Source of the DNA: Candidatus Poseidonia sp.
GTDB lineage: Archaea; Thermoplasmatota; Poseidoniia; Poseidoniales; Poseidoniaceae
Direction of reading: 5' to 3'
Assembly: GCA_016778305.1 (NCBI GenBank)
Contig: JADHPT010000007.1
Location: forward strand, 1-64,000
Length of the DNA stretch: 64,000 bases
A program made the position numbers and the translations under genes. Positions 44,328 through 52,617 of this stretch are shown piece by piece (position 1 is the stretch's first letter; each line of letters opens with the position of its first letter). Below the pieces are notes generated by a model. It was not told the origin of the DNA, did no database searches, and saw only the letters and a list, made by a program, of their open reading frames with translations.

Positions 44328-45074
44328 ATGAGCGTTGTCGGGCCTCGCAGCAGCGTTTTCACGACGCTTCTCGTTCACCAAAACACGTTGGTGGCAGATT
44401 GGCCCGACCATCATTCTCGCCTCGAACGGCACGCGAAGCGATTACGGATTGCACTGCCCGAGAACACGCCAGAACTCCTGCCATCTGACTCACATGAATG
44501 GCAGCTGATGCGAGTCTCGGTCAATGCTCAGAGCCAAGAATGGGTGGTTGACTATCGTCCAATAAGTGTTCGAAACGAAGCGATTGATGCCATCACTCTT
44601 CCAGCACCCCGTTGGAACCAACGAACCAACGGTTGCAAACACGGAGATTGGGGTGCATACAAGCAAGCACACCAAGCTGCTATGGCGGTAGGATGCGACG
44701 CTGCCTTGCTCGTCCACGAACACGCTATCGTTGACGCTGATCGAGCAACTCCGCTTCTCTTGGACGAAGACGGTACCGTCTGGGTGCCCAATGAGGCCGA
44801 CGGAGGAGTTGATGGAATCACATCAGCCCTGATGGAACGGGAATTGAAGGATAATGGATTTCCTGTCAGCCGAGGACGCCTGAACGAACGATTGGTGGCT
44901 CGTTGCCATGAATTGATTCTTGTCGGAACCGGTATGGGTGTGTGCCGAGTGGACTCGATTGATGGTGAAGACATTGGTTCTTCCACCGTTCTCTCTACGG
45001 TAGCCCATCGTATCCTTGACCAACATTTTACCGATGAGGCCACATGGTCCCACCTGAGGACGCACGATGAGTGA
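44328..45074 (+). CDS. pabC: 4-Amino-4-deoxychorismate lyase / class IV aminotransferase
   Basis: The 248-residue protein has the fold-type IV PLP pattern: the Schiff-base lysine in HGDWGAYKQAHQAAM (compare K-x4-Y-type sites of PabC), the acidic-strand segment AALLVHEHAIVDAD, and the phosphate-binding C-terminal LVGTGMGVCRVDSID. Directly after it, and overlapping by eight bases, is the fused PabB-PabA gene, so the assignment to 4-amino-4-deoxychorismate lyase (giving p-aminobenzoate and pyruvate) rests on both motif and neighbour. The normal ExxxxN loop of branched-chain aminotransferases is not evident. The ATG at 44328 begins nine bases after the giant gene's stop, so the pab genes may be read through from it. 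Confidence 0.85.
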   Translation: MSVVGPRSSVFTTLLVHQNTLVADWPDHHSRLERHAKRLRIALPENTPELLPSDSHEWQLMRVSVNAQSQEWVVDYRPISVRNEAIDAITLPAPRWNQRTNGCKHGDWGAYKQAHQAAMAVGCDAALLVHEHAIVDADRATPLLLDEDGTVWVPNEADGGVDGITSALMERELKDNGFPVSRGRLNERLVARCHELILVGTGMGVCRVDSIDGEDIGSSTVLSTVAHRILDQHFTDEATWSHLRTHDE

Positions 45075-47307
45075 CCGATTGATGGCCCTTGCCGAGCAAT
45101 TGGTTAGGGCTGACTTGACTGGACAAGGTGCCTTTCGCTACGGAAGTCCGGACCGCGTCATGTTGATTTCAGGAGGGCCTGCTTCCCATCTTGCACGATG
45201 GTCGATGATGGCAGGTCCATCTTCCTATCGCGTTTCCATTCGCCAGCCAACAAGGGACGATTTGCCCCAAGCGGGTCAGCATTCCCCGCTCAGTGAGGGA
45301 ATTCAATTAGCGCCAATGCCCGACGTCCTGATAGCAGAAGTCGAAGAATGGAAGCACGGCAGTTGGTACCATCGTGTCAGGCTGCGAGCGAACAATCTCG
45401 GCGATATGATGGAGAAACTCCAACCGCTCACCAGCAAGGAATTATTTCAACAGACACTACCAGATGGTTGCCCTCAACGACCGTTTTGGTCAGGTGCACT
45501 CGCTTACGACTTGGTACAGTGGACGCAGCCGATTCGTTTGCAGTATCCTCCCGAAGAAGGAACACTGCTCGCCGTATTGTGGTATGTTGACAATGGAGTC
45601 GTTGAAGACCGCCATACGGGAGTCATCACCTGTTTTGGACAGGATTTGAAATGGGTCGACGCGTGCAGCACTACCATCCAAGAGCCGTGGGAGACGATGG
45701 TCGTTCCAGAGGCCAAACCAGGAAGAGAATCTTCTACCCACACCGACGAAACCCATGAAGAAAACATCCGAAGAATCCAGCAAGGCATCGTTACTGGCCA
45801 AGTCTATCAGGTCAATATTGGCAAGCATTGGCAAGGTGACATTGACCACCCATACCGCGTTTTTCAGCGGTTATCCCAACACAATCCAGCCCCGTTTTCG
45901 GCCTATGTAGAAGCTGATGACTTGGGGTTTGCACTGGCCAGTTCTTCCCCCGAGTCGTTGCTCGCTTGCGACGAGAAAACCATTCGAACATCCCCCATCA
46001 AAGGCACCTGCCCGCGGGGGAGTTCTCCCGAAGAGAGTGCGGCCTACAGAACAGCTATGCTGGAAAGCGACAAAGAACGTGCTGAACACCGAATGTTGGT
46101 GGATTTAATGCGCAACGATCTCACCCGAGTATGCCAACCCGGAACAGTCGGAGTTGACCGCTTTGATGTGGAAGTTTACACCAATGTTCAGCATCTTGTG
46201 AGTCATATCTCCGGAGTTTTCCGCCCAGGTACCTCGGGGCAAGCAGCCATTCAGGCTGTCTTCCCTGGTGGTTCAATCACTGGATGTCCTCGCACCATGG
46301 TGTGCGCTGCTATCGATGAAGTAGAGCAAATGCCTCGCTCGTTTTGGACGGGTTCGATCGGCTGGATGGACGTACACACAGGGGCTTCGTCGTGGAATAT
46401 ACTGATTCGCACTCTTGAAGCAAAACGAAACGGTCGAACATGGTCGGGTAGCGTAGGAGCTGGCGGTGGCATCACCATCGGTTCGCAACCAGAAAACGAA
46501 GTTGAAGAAGCAGCCTGGAAGGCAGCCGCACTTCGCTTAGCAACTGGATGGATCACGGCTGAGCAATCCAATGTCTCACAAGGAGGATTGGAGATCGATC
46601 CCATTGAACAAGGTGTTCAACGTGAAGCTTCCAATTCTACTGGATCGATTTTCAAGCTGGATCAGGCATTGCAATCAAAGGTCGTTGGAGGCGTTCTCTT
46701 TATCGAAAACCTGGACTCTTTTTCCTACAATATCGTCAATGCAGTTACCGGGCTTGGACACGATGCCATCATCATGGAGGCTCGCTCTTCAACAGCGTCT
46801 GCCTACCTTGACCCCGTGAACCTTCACAATCTTCTCGAGGCACTTCAGCCATCACACCTCATCCTCGGACCCGGCCCGGGTACACCGATGGATGCCGACA
46901 TTACCGTGGCACTGGCCCATCACGCACTCGCAGGTCAATTGGATATGCCAGTGCTCGGCATTTGCTTGGGCCATCAAGCGCTGGCTTTAGCGGATGGTTA
47001 CTCGGTTGTACCTTCTCCGCTGGGCCCCGTACACGGGTCACCGGTTCCTGTTGAGCATGAGAAAGGTTCACTGTTTTCGAACCTGGAATCACCCGTGATG
47101 TTAACACGGTATAATTCGCTCATCATTCAAGAAAACGCTGACCACACCTTGGACGTATGTGCACGTGAAATGAATACTGGATTGCCAATGGGGCTTGTTC
47201 ACCCAACCCTTCCAATACACAGCCTACAGGTTCATCCCGAATCTGTTGGTTCAGAATACGGAATGGTGCTGATGCAGCAATTTCTTCAAATTCAATCGGA
47301 TGGTTGA
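45067..47307 (+). CDS. pabB: Aminodeoxychorismate synthase, PabB-PabA fusion
   Basis: Residues about 1-500 are a chorismate-binding domain with SPIKGTCPRG (the PIKGT form is typical of PabB, whereas anthranilate synthase has PIAGT), HRMLVDLMRNDLTRVC, GSITGCPRTMVCAAIDEVE and the terminal GAGGGITIGSQPENEVEE. Residues about 545-746 are a class I glutamine amidotransferase: the nucleophile Cys in VLGICLGHQAL and the His-Glu pair in LQVHPESVGSEYG. So ammonia release and chorismate amination are in one chain, with the synthase first and the amidotransferase last. Together with pabC it makes p-aminobenzoate for folate or methanopterin-like C1 carriers. The eight-base overlap with pabC suggests translational coupling. 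Confidence 0.93.
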   Translation: MSDRLMALAEQLVRADLTGQGAFRYGSPDRVMLISGGPASHLARWSMMAGPSSYRVSIRQPTRDDLPQAGQHSPLSEGIQLAPMPDVLIAEVEEWKHGSWYHRVRLRANNLGDMMEKLQPLTSKELFQQTLPDGCPQRPFWSGALAYDLVQWTQPIRLQYPPEEGTLLAVLWYVDNGVVEDRHTGVITCFGQDLKWVDACSTTIQEPWETMVVPEAKPGRESSTHTDETHEENIRRIQQGIVTGQVYQVNIGKHWQGDIDHPYRVFQRLSQHNPAPFSAYVEADDLGFALASSSPESLLACDEKTIRTSPIKGTCPRGSSPEESAAYRTAMLESDKERAEHRMLVDLMRNDLTRVCQPGTVGVDRFDVEVYTNVQHLVSHISGVFRPGTSGQAAIQAVFPGGSITGCPRTMVCAAIDEVEQMPRSFWTGSIGWMDVHTGASSWNILIRTLEAKRNGRTWSGSVGAGGGITIGSQPENEVEEAAWKAAALRLATGWITAEQSNVSQGGLEIDPIEQGVQREASNSTGSIFKLDQALQSKVVGGVLFIENLDSFSYNIVNAVTGLGHDAIIMEARSSTASAYLDPVNLHNLLEALQPSHLILGPGPGTPMDADITVALAHHALAGQLDMPVLGICLGHQALALADGYSVVPSPLGPVHGSPVPVEHEKGSLFSNLESPVMLTRYNSLIIQENADHTLDVCAREMNTGLPMGLVHPTLPIHSLQVHPESVGSEYGMVLMQQFLQIQSDG

Positions 47308-47343
47308 AGAATCCCTTGCCGCTCCCGTAGATGAGGATAGCCC

Positions 47344-47730
47344 ATGCCAGCCTGCCGCCATTGTGGAAGCACCTACCCGCGTGAGTTCTTCATCCATGGA
47401 GTCGGCCCGAGGGCACAAGTCTGCGCCCGGTGTGGTGTGGACCAGGGCTTGGTGACCAAGGAAGAGGTCCCAATCCTGTTTGAAAAAAGCATGTCAAGTG
47501 CACGTTTTTCAGCAGTTGCACGCCGTTACAGTATCTTCCTCTATCTCCCATTCCTCTGGGTATTGTGGGGCGCTACGCTCTCTGATGTTGAACCATGGGG
47601 ACTCTTTTTCCTCGGACTCCTTCTCCTTCTTACCCTTGCAGCCCCGGTGATCTTCATCTATCGTGGCGGCCGCTATTCGGGTGATATGGCTCGCTTGAGT
47701 CCTGCTTACGACCGACCAAAAGGCCACTGA
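47344..47730 (+). CDS. Small membrane protein with N-terminal zinc ribbon
   Basis: The 128-residue protein starts with CRHCG and has CARCG 23 residues later, a four-cysteine zinc ribbon. Two hydrophobic helices follow at about 62-78 and 84-103, and the tail is basic and short. Such ribbon-plus-two-helix proteins are common in archaea, but the role is unknown. It lies 36 bases after pabBA and is probably in the same transcript. It meets the convergent YchF-type gene with no gap. Confidence 0.7.
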   Translation: MPACRHCGSTYPREFFIHGVGPRAQVCARCGVDQGLVTKEEVPILFEKSMSSARFSAVARRYSIFLYLPFLWVLWGATLSDVEPWGLFFLGLLLLLTLAAPVIFIYRGGRYSGDMARLSPAYDRPKGH

Positions 47731-49017
47731 TCACGATTTAGCGTGAATCTTGAGGACGTCGCCATCCTGTAACTCGTGCTCGGCACCGACGACCCGCCGG
47801 GTACGGCCGTCAACTCCTCGAATGAAACCGTCCCCAAGGTCACTGTGGACGTGGTAAGCAAGGGCCTTTGCTTGAAGTTCAGCGGGTACCACAAAGGCAT
47901 CGGGTAGGACGCGCCCGTCACCGTCGACCCAGTGAGTTTCATCCTGCACAGGATACACGACAATTCGTTCAAGGTGATCAAAGAGAACACGATCAAGCAA
48001 ACGAGCCAGCCCCGTTCCCTCATGAGCTTCCAATCGAGCGCCCATGTGGTTGAGTGCTTTTCGTTGAGCATCATTCAACGAGGTGTCGTTGACCAGAGAG
48101 AACGATGACGCACCCGGGCGGTAATGGATGAGTTCTGCTGCTTGCGCACGACGAAGTGCCAACTCAACATCAGCCATACAACCGACCATGTTCTGTTGGT
48201 CAAAGCCGTTCAGCACACCCTCGGGAGCGATGTCAAATTTATTGGCAGCATAAGCGATTGGGAAGAGGTGCCCGCGTAGTGTTTGGCCGAGGCGATGAAG
48301 TACAGCGGCATCCCATTCCCAGGGTTGTTGGGTACTCTCTCCCTCGGCATTGAATTCCAGCATGGCTTGATTGACCATGTTCATGGTGGCTCCAAGTCCA
48401 CTCAAGCGCTCCTGGATGAATGAAATCAGTCCCTTTTCCCCTTCGGCTTGGACGCGTCGTACGCCGCGGCTCCATCCGTCCTCGAGTAAGCCCCCGATCC
48501 AAGCATCAAGTTCATGTTGAAGAAAATCAATCTCGGCTTGCATCGCTTCTTGTGCCTGCTCGAGCGTCGCTTCTGTTCCCATAAATTGCCCTTCAATATC
48601 AGTGGTACCTGCTGCGTCGAGGACCTGAATGAGAACATCACTGTTGGCGAGGTCTGCGAGGAAGGCATTGCCGCGTCCGCGCCCCTCGCTGGCTCCAGGT
48701 ACAAGCCCTGCGACATCAACCAAGGCGATGGGAACAGAGCGGCGATGGCCTATGCACGTACCGGTGCGAGGGTCGCACAGACTTCCTTGGCGTGGGTCAT
48801 CTTCCGCAACGGGTTCAAGCCGTCCATCAGCTTCCAATTTTTCTCGCAATTCTTTACACGGGCAGGAAAGCCTTGCTTCAACAAAAGCGACGCCGACGTT
48901 GGGGTCAATGGTGCAAAAGGGGTAGTTCGCTATGTCTACTTGAGCGAGTGTTGCTGCGCTAAAGAAGGTCGATTTACCCACATTGGGTTTGCCGACCAGA
49001 CCAATGCGCACGAGCAT
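47731..49017 (-). CDS. YchF/OLA1-type translation-associated GTPase
   Basis: The ATG at 49017 (MLVRIGLVGK) gives 428 residues. G1 is GLVGKPNVGKSTF, G2/G3 regions include YPFCTIDPNVGVAF and DVAGLVPGASEGRGRGN, G4 is NKFD (in AANKFDIAP), and a TGS domain ends the protein with HSDLGDGFIRGV and VVGAEHELQDGDVLKIHAKS. The insert CPCKELREKLEADGR and CDPRTGTCIGH matches the archaeal YchF-like branch (COG1163/COG0012 border). It is a ribosome- or stress-associated NTPase with a role in translation. It starts 17 bases after the stop of the oxidase-like gene on the same strand. Confidence 0.88.
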   Translation of the reverse strand: MLVRIGLVGKPNVGKSTFFSAATLAQVDIANYPFCTIDPNVGVAFVEARLSCPCKELREKLEADGRLEPVAEDDPRQGSLCDPRTGTCIGHRRSVPIALVDVAGLVPGASEGRGRGNAFLADLANSDVLIQVLDAAGTTDIEGQFMGTEATLEQAQEAMQAEIDFLQHELDAWIGGLLEDGWSRGVRRVQAEGEKGLISFIQERLSGLGATMNMVNQAMLEFNAEGESTQQPWEWDAAVLHRLGQTLRGHLFPIAYAANKFDIAPEGVLNGFDQQNMVGCMADVELALRRAQAAELIHYRPGASSFSLVNDTSLNDAQRKALNHMGARLEAHEGTGLARLLDRVLFDHLERIVVYPVQDETHWVDGDGRVLPDAFVVPAELQAKALAYHVHSDLGDGFIRGVDGRTRRVVGAEHELQDGDVLKIHAKS

Positions 49018-49034
49018 CACTTCCGATGCCCAGG

Positions 49035-51020
49035 TCACTCCTCTTCGGAGGAGGACACAATGCCGTGATCTCGCTTGATTTGGGCGATGGCGATATCAAG
49101 TTCGGGAAGGTTGAGTTCACCGTCACCGTCCAAGTCCATGAGTTCGACCAGTTCTGCCGACTCAATGGAGTTCAGTTCTTTGATGTCCGATGATTCAAGA
49201 GCGGCAAGCAATTCCTTGCTGTCAATCTTACCTGAGTCATCCAAGTCAATGGAACGGAACACGTCGAAGACGGTTTGCTTTGAATCGGTGAGGTATTGCA
49301 CAAATTCAACCAAGGCAGAAGATGCCGATGGGGGGAATTCAGTGACTTCATCGTTGTGAAGTTCTGCATTGACGCCGATGATCGTAGACCCGCCTTCTTT
49401 CTCCTCTGCGTGACTGATGAGGAGTTCGGTATCCACGCCAACGCCACGTCCGATGAGGGAACGAATGGTGGTTGAAGAACCAGCAACGAGGGTGTATTTG
49501 GCGACGTCTGAGGCAGCATTCACTTCGAGGCTACGCCCAGTCGCTGAGATACCAGTGCGGATGGTCACGAGGGTGGCGAGAATGGCTCCGATTCCCATGA
49601 GGTAGAAGAGCCCCGACCCTGTGAGGAAAAATCCACCGCTGTTGGCGACGACGTCTTCTACGCCGGATGATGCTACGGCATTGGTCGTGAAATCGCCAGC
49701 GACGAAGGTAATGGTGGAGGCAACACCGCCTACAAGAACCATCCATGTAGCCAAATTGGCCGTAGAGCGGGTGGCAAGTGGCTTACCAATGGCGAGCGGG
49801 TAGTTCGAGAATGCGCCTGCAAGGACCATGAGGCCACCGACGGTGAACAACATTCCCATGTCCACGGAATGGGCCATAGCGCCCAAGTCCCCGGTCCCTA
49901 CGAAGGTGTCCATGGCCGTGAAGTAACCGCCAATGGCAAAGAAGGGGAGAATGGTAAAGGCTAGCACAGCCGCGAACGCCCCGGGATTCTTGACCGTTGA
50001 ACTGAGCCCTGAACTGGCCGTCATGATGATGTTAATTGATGCAGCAAAAATTGGTAGAACCCCCAGTGTGAGCAAGATAGCACCGACGTTTGTCAAGAAA
50101 TTACTTCCTGATGCATCCGTCATGAAGAAAGGTGGAACCGTGATGAACAAGAGGAACATGCTCGCTGTCCGCATGGAGGCAGACCAGATGGGTTGTTTAG
50201 CAGCCATTGGAACAACGTGGTATCCCACTGCAAAGATGAGGGCGAGTGGAACCCAGCCGTGCGCAACGCGCTCAGCGAGCCAGACTGTCTGGGTCGCTTC
50301 AGCAAGGTCTCCGAAGAACATGTAGAACATGGCCAAGATATTCGCGGTAACACCCATGATGAGGAACCAAGTACTCGTTTGGAGTTCTTCTTCTCCACGG
50401 CTTGCTGCAGTGATGAGGATGTTGATGAGCACTGGAACGAGTACCAGGCCTACCGCCAACGTCTCGAAACTGTAGAGCATGGTCGCAACAACGCCTGTTT
50501 CGGTATCAATGTCCAAGAAGCCGAAGATGAATGGCAGAAGATAACGCAGCAGGATGAGGGCGGAAAGAACCAGCGCCATGAGGGATGCATTTGCTTCACT
50601 GGCCAAACGGCCGTTACCGTTTCGAGAGACGGCGACCATACCTGCTCCGATGAGGCCGTAGAGAAGTGCGAAATTAAGCAAGGTGAGTGTCACATCTCGC
50701 AGCGAGGATCCATCATCATAGGACCAGCCAACGCTTGCGAGCGAATCCAAGGCGGTTGGGTCATAATTGTGCCAGCCTCCCAAAAAGCCGAGCAATCCGG
50801 CGAAAACCAGCCAAAGCATGCCTAAATTCATCCATGTTCGAGAACCACTTCCGTCCTTGTCGTTAAAGATATCAACAAGGCCCGGGGGGTTTTTTCGTAG
50901 GATAAACAAGCCAATTTGTGATAGGGCCCCACCAACGGAACCCACGCCCTTGGCAAGAGATTGAGACATGAAGAAGAGAACAAAGAGGAGAAAGCCGGCA
51001 GACCAGAAAATCGTTTCCAT
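49035..51020 (-). CDS. Heme-copper-oxidase-like membrane protein fused to an EF-hand pair
   Basis: The 661-residue protein has about 12-14 hydrophobic helices in residues 1-490. A segment of about 85 residues follows and then two EF-hands: Asp592-Glu603 (DLDDSGKIDSKE) and Asp629-Glu640 (DLDGDGELNLPE), both with complete calcium-ligand spacing. The helix pattern and short matches such as VWLAERVAHGWVPLALIFAV...GYHVVP and MAHSVDMGML fit cbb3/NOR-like oxidase subunit I. But where HH and HxH ligands of copper and heme are expected, only His254 and His384 are evident; the paired histidines look replaced (PPFF near 296-299). It therefore may be a non-catalytic relative. It lies 13 bases after the small membrane gene. 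Confidence 0.65.
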   Translation of the reverse strand: METIFWSAGFLLFVLFFMSQSLAKGVGSVGGALSQIGLFILRKNPPGLVDIFNDKDGSGSRTWMNLGMLWLVFAGLLGFLGGWHNYDPTALDSLASVGWSYDDGSSLRDVTLTLLNFALLYGLIGAGMVAVSRNGNGRLASEANASLMALVLSALILLRYLLPFIFGFLDIDTETGVVATMLYSFETLAVGLVLVPVLINILITAASRGEEELQTSTWFLIMGVTANILAMFYMFFGDLAEATQTVWLAERVAHGWVPLALIFAVGYHVVPMAAKQPIWSASMRTASMFLLFITVPPFFMTDASGSNFLTNVGAILLTLGVLPIFAASINIIMTASSGLSSTVKNPGAFAAVLAFTILPFFAIGGYFTAMDTFVGTGDLGAMAHSVDMGMLFTVGGLMVLAGAFSNYPLAIGKPLATRSTANLATWMVLVGGVASTITFVAGDFTTNAVASSGVEDVVANSGGFFLTGSGLFYLMGIGAILATLVTIRTGISATGRSLEVNAASDVAKYTLVAGSSTTIRSLIGRGVGVDTELLISHAEEKEGGSTIIGVNAELHNDEVTEFPPSASSALVEFVQYLTDSKQTVFDVFRSIDLDDSGKIDSKELLAALESSDIKELNSIESAELVELMDLDGDGELNLPELDIAIAQIKRDHGIVSSSEEE

Positions 51021-51033
51021 TCACGACACCTCC

Positions 51034-51315
51034 TTATTCCGCGAGAACCTCGCCCACCAGCGTTGCTACAATCGCACCGATTCCAACGAGGAAGCCGATG
51101 AGGTAGTACCAGATGCCGCTGCCGCCAAGGTTTCCAATGAGTGGAACTACTTCACCGAGCAATGGAAGGTTATCCCATCCAAAGACATTTGAGAAGAGTG
51201 AATAAAGGCCGAGAAGGCCAACAAAGAGAAGGGTGAGCACGATTCTACTCGCTGTAGGTTCTCCGGTTCCGACGGTTGTATCTGGCAGGGCTGTGGAATT
51301 TGTCACGCAGGGCAC
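51034..51315 (-). CDS. Small two-helix membrane protein, possible partner of the oxidase-like protein
   Basis: The start is GTG at 51315; an in-frame GTG at 51306 is possible too. The 93-residue product has a polar 20-residue N-terminus and two hydrophobic helices at about 24-44 and 67-88, separated by a Pro/Leu/Gly-rich loop. The end is LVGEVLAE. It is 13 bases upstream of the oxidase-like gene on the same strand, so the two are surely co-transcribed, and small helical subunits are usual partners of oxidase subunit I. No family is recognised. Confidence 0.65.
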   Translation of the reverse strand: MPCVTNSTALPDTTVGTGEPTASRIVLTLLFVGLLGLYSLFSNVFGWDNLPLLGEVVPLIGNLGGSGIWYYLIGFLVGIGAIVATLVGEVLAE

Positions 51316-51322
51316 CTCAATA

Positions 51323-51339
51323 TGACCCCATAGGGGTCA
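51323..51339. promoter_or_regulatory. TGACCCC-ATA-GGGGTCA inverted repeat before the oxidase-like operon
   Basis: A perfect 7+7 inverted repeat with a 3-base centre ends eight bases before the GTG at 51315. Its size and place fit an operator bound by a dimeric regulator. It shares the CCCyATAGGG core with the palindrome at 26873-26882. Confidence 0.45.
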
Positions 51340-51415
51340 AAACCACCGACTGGACGGGCGGTGATAAACATTCACCACATGAATTGACGAATATGAGGGC
51401 CTTCACCCCTCTTCA

Positions 51416-52582
51416 TCAAGGTGAGCGGAGTCGTTCAAGGACTCGGCCACGGCGAGGCTTTGAGAGGCCGAGAGGGAGGGGGAGTTGACGTTCCAGCGTC
51501 AATTCATTGGACCAAACGGTTTGGCACGAGCACGAAAGGCCCTCGAATTCCATCAGATCGCCCGATACGGCGTATCGCTCAATAGCTGCAACAACTTCAC
51601 CGTCGCAGGAACCACAATTGTGAGAACCCCTCACCTTTCCCCCCGCCGTTGGGTGGACGATCAGTCGACTTACCGCCTCTCCTTGCGAGTTGGAGCCCCC
51701 GTCGGGGTGAAGACTTGGGTGAGCACGACGAATCATTTCAACCAGGGACCAGAGCCACGGTGGGCGGTATTCATTATGGCGATGCAAACGGTCGATGACC
51801 GTGCCGCGTTGAATATTCATTGGATTCACTGAAATTTCATCGCTGCGGTGGGCTACCGCCTCAATCCATTTGACGCTGTGATCAAGTGCATCTGCCTCGC
51901 TCATGAAGGGTGGCTTGAACATGAGATATGTTTTCACTCGAAGATTGAAGGTCTCAAGATTCGTAACTGCTCGGTCCCAAGATGAAGTGGTAAAGCCCTT
52001 GTTGACGTGGAAGCGAAGGACTTCGTCGTCATAGGCTTCCAAACCAATCGCTACAGTAAACGAGGGATTGATGGCGGTGGCCCAAGCTAATTTCTTCTCT
52101 GTTAATTGCTCACAGCGGCTTTCCACGATCAATTCCTTTCCAAGTTCGGCGCAATCTCGAAGAACAGTTTCTTGGAAGTCAACGGGAATTTCTCGATCTT
52201 CAAGCAAACTTCCCGAGGTGTAGACCTTGACCATGGCTTGATCTGCAAACTGGTCGAATTTCAATTTCGCCGCTTCCCATTGAGCGTGGAGATCTTCGCT
52301 GGTGACATCATCGCGGGTATCGTTGAAGTAACCGCAGAAGGTACAACCTGAGGACCACCACCAGTGGCACCCCTTGGTTCGCAGAATCACTGTCACCGCT
52401 GAACATGTTGTGCCGTCTGCTAACACCTCGGGAGTAACGTACACCGTCGCTGGCTCACTAGCATCCCAGGATTGTTGTTTGGCTTTTGCCCACGGTGTAT
52501 TGGCAGGGGCTTTGACCAAATCGTGAATGCGCAATCCCTTGCCACCCTCACCAATCATCCGCAGACCGCTTGGTTGTGACAT
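51416..52582 (-). CDS. Archaeosine synthase subunit RaSEA-type radical SAM protein
   Basis: The ATG at 52582 (MSQPSGLRM) gives 388 residues; the extra leader from 52621 overlaps the upstream gene. The radical-SAM cluster is CHWWWSSGCTFCGYF (Cys-x7-Cys-x2-Cys). Other family marks are VKVYTSGSLLEDREI, ELIVESRCEQLTEKK, IGLEAYDDEVL, and the C-terminal cysteines in SHNCGSCDGEVVAAI and LSCSCQ. This matches the archaeal/eukaryal TIGR01210-like radical-SAM group, which in archaea converts the lysine adduct on preQ0-tRNA to archaeosine (known for RaSEA). It is the best archaeal tRNA-modification marker of the window. The gene follows the hydrolase gene by 36 bases. Confidence 0.9.
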   Translation of the reverse strand: MSQPSGLRMIGEGGKGLRIHDLVKAPANTPWAKAKQQSWDASEPATVYVTPEVLADGTTCSAVTVILRTKGCHWWWSSGCTFCGYFNDTRDDVTSEDLHAQWEAAKLKFDQFADQAMVKVYTSGSLLEDREIPVDFQETVLRDCAELGKELIVESRCEQLTEKKLAWATAINPSFTVAIGLEAYDDEVLRFHVNKGFTTSSWDRAVTNLETFNLRVKTYLMFKPPFMSEADALDHSVKWIEAVAHRSDEISVNPMNIQRGTVIDRLHRHNEYRPPWLWSLVEMIRRAHPSLHPDGGSNSQGEAVSRLIVHPTAGGKVRGSHNCGSCDGEVVAAIERYAVSGDLMEFEGLSCSCQTVWSNELTLERQLPLPLGLSKPRRGRVLERLRSP

Positions 52583-52617
52583 CGGTTCGCCTCGTTCTCG
52601 GGTGAGCGTCTTTGGTT

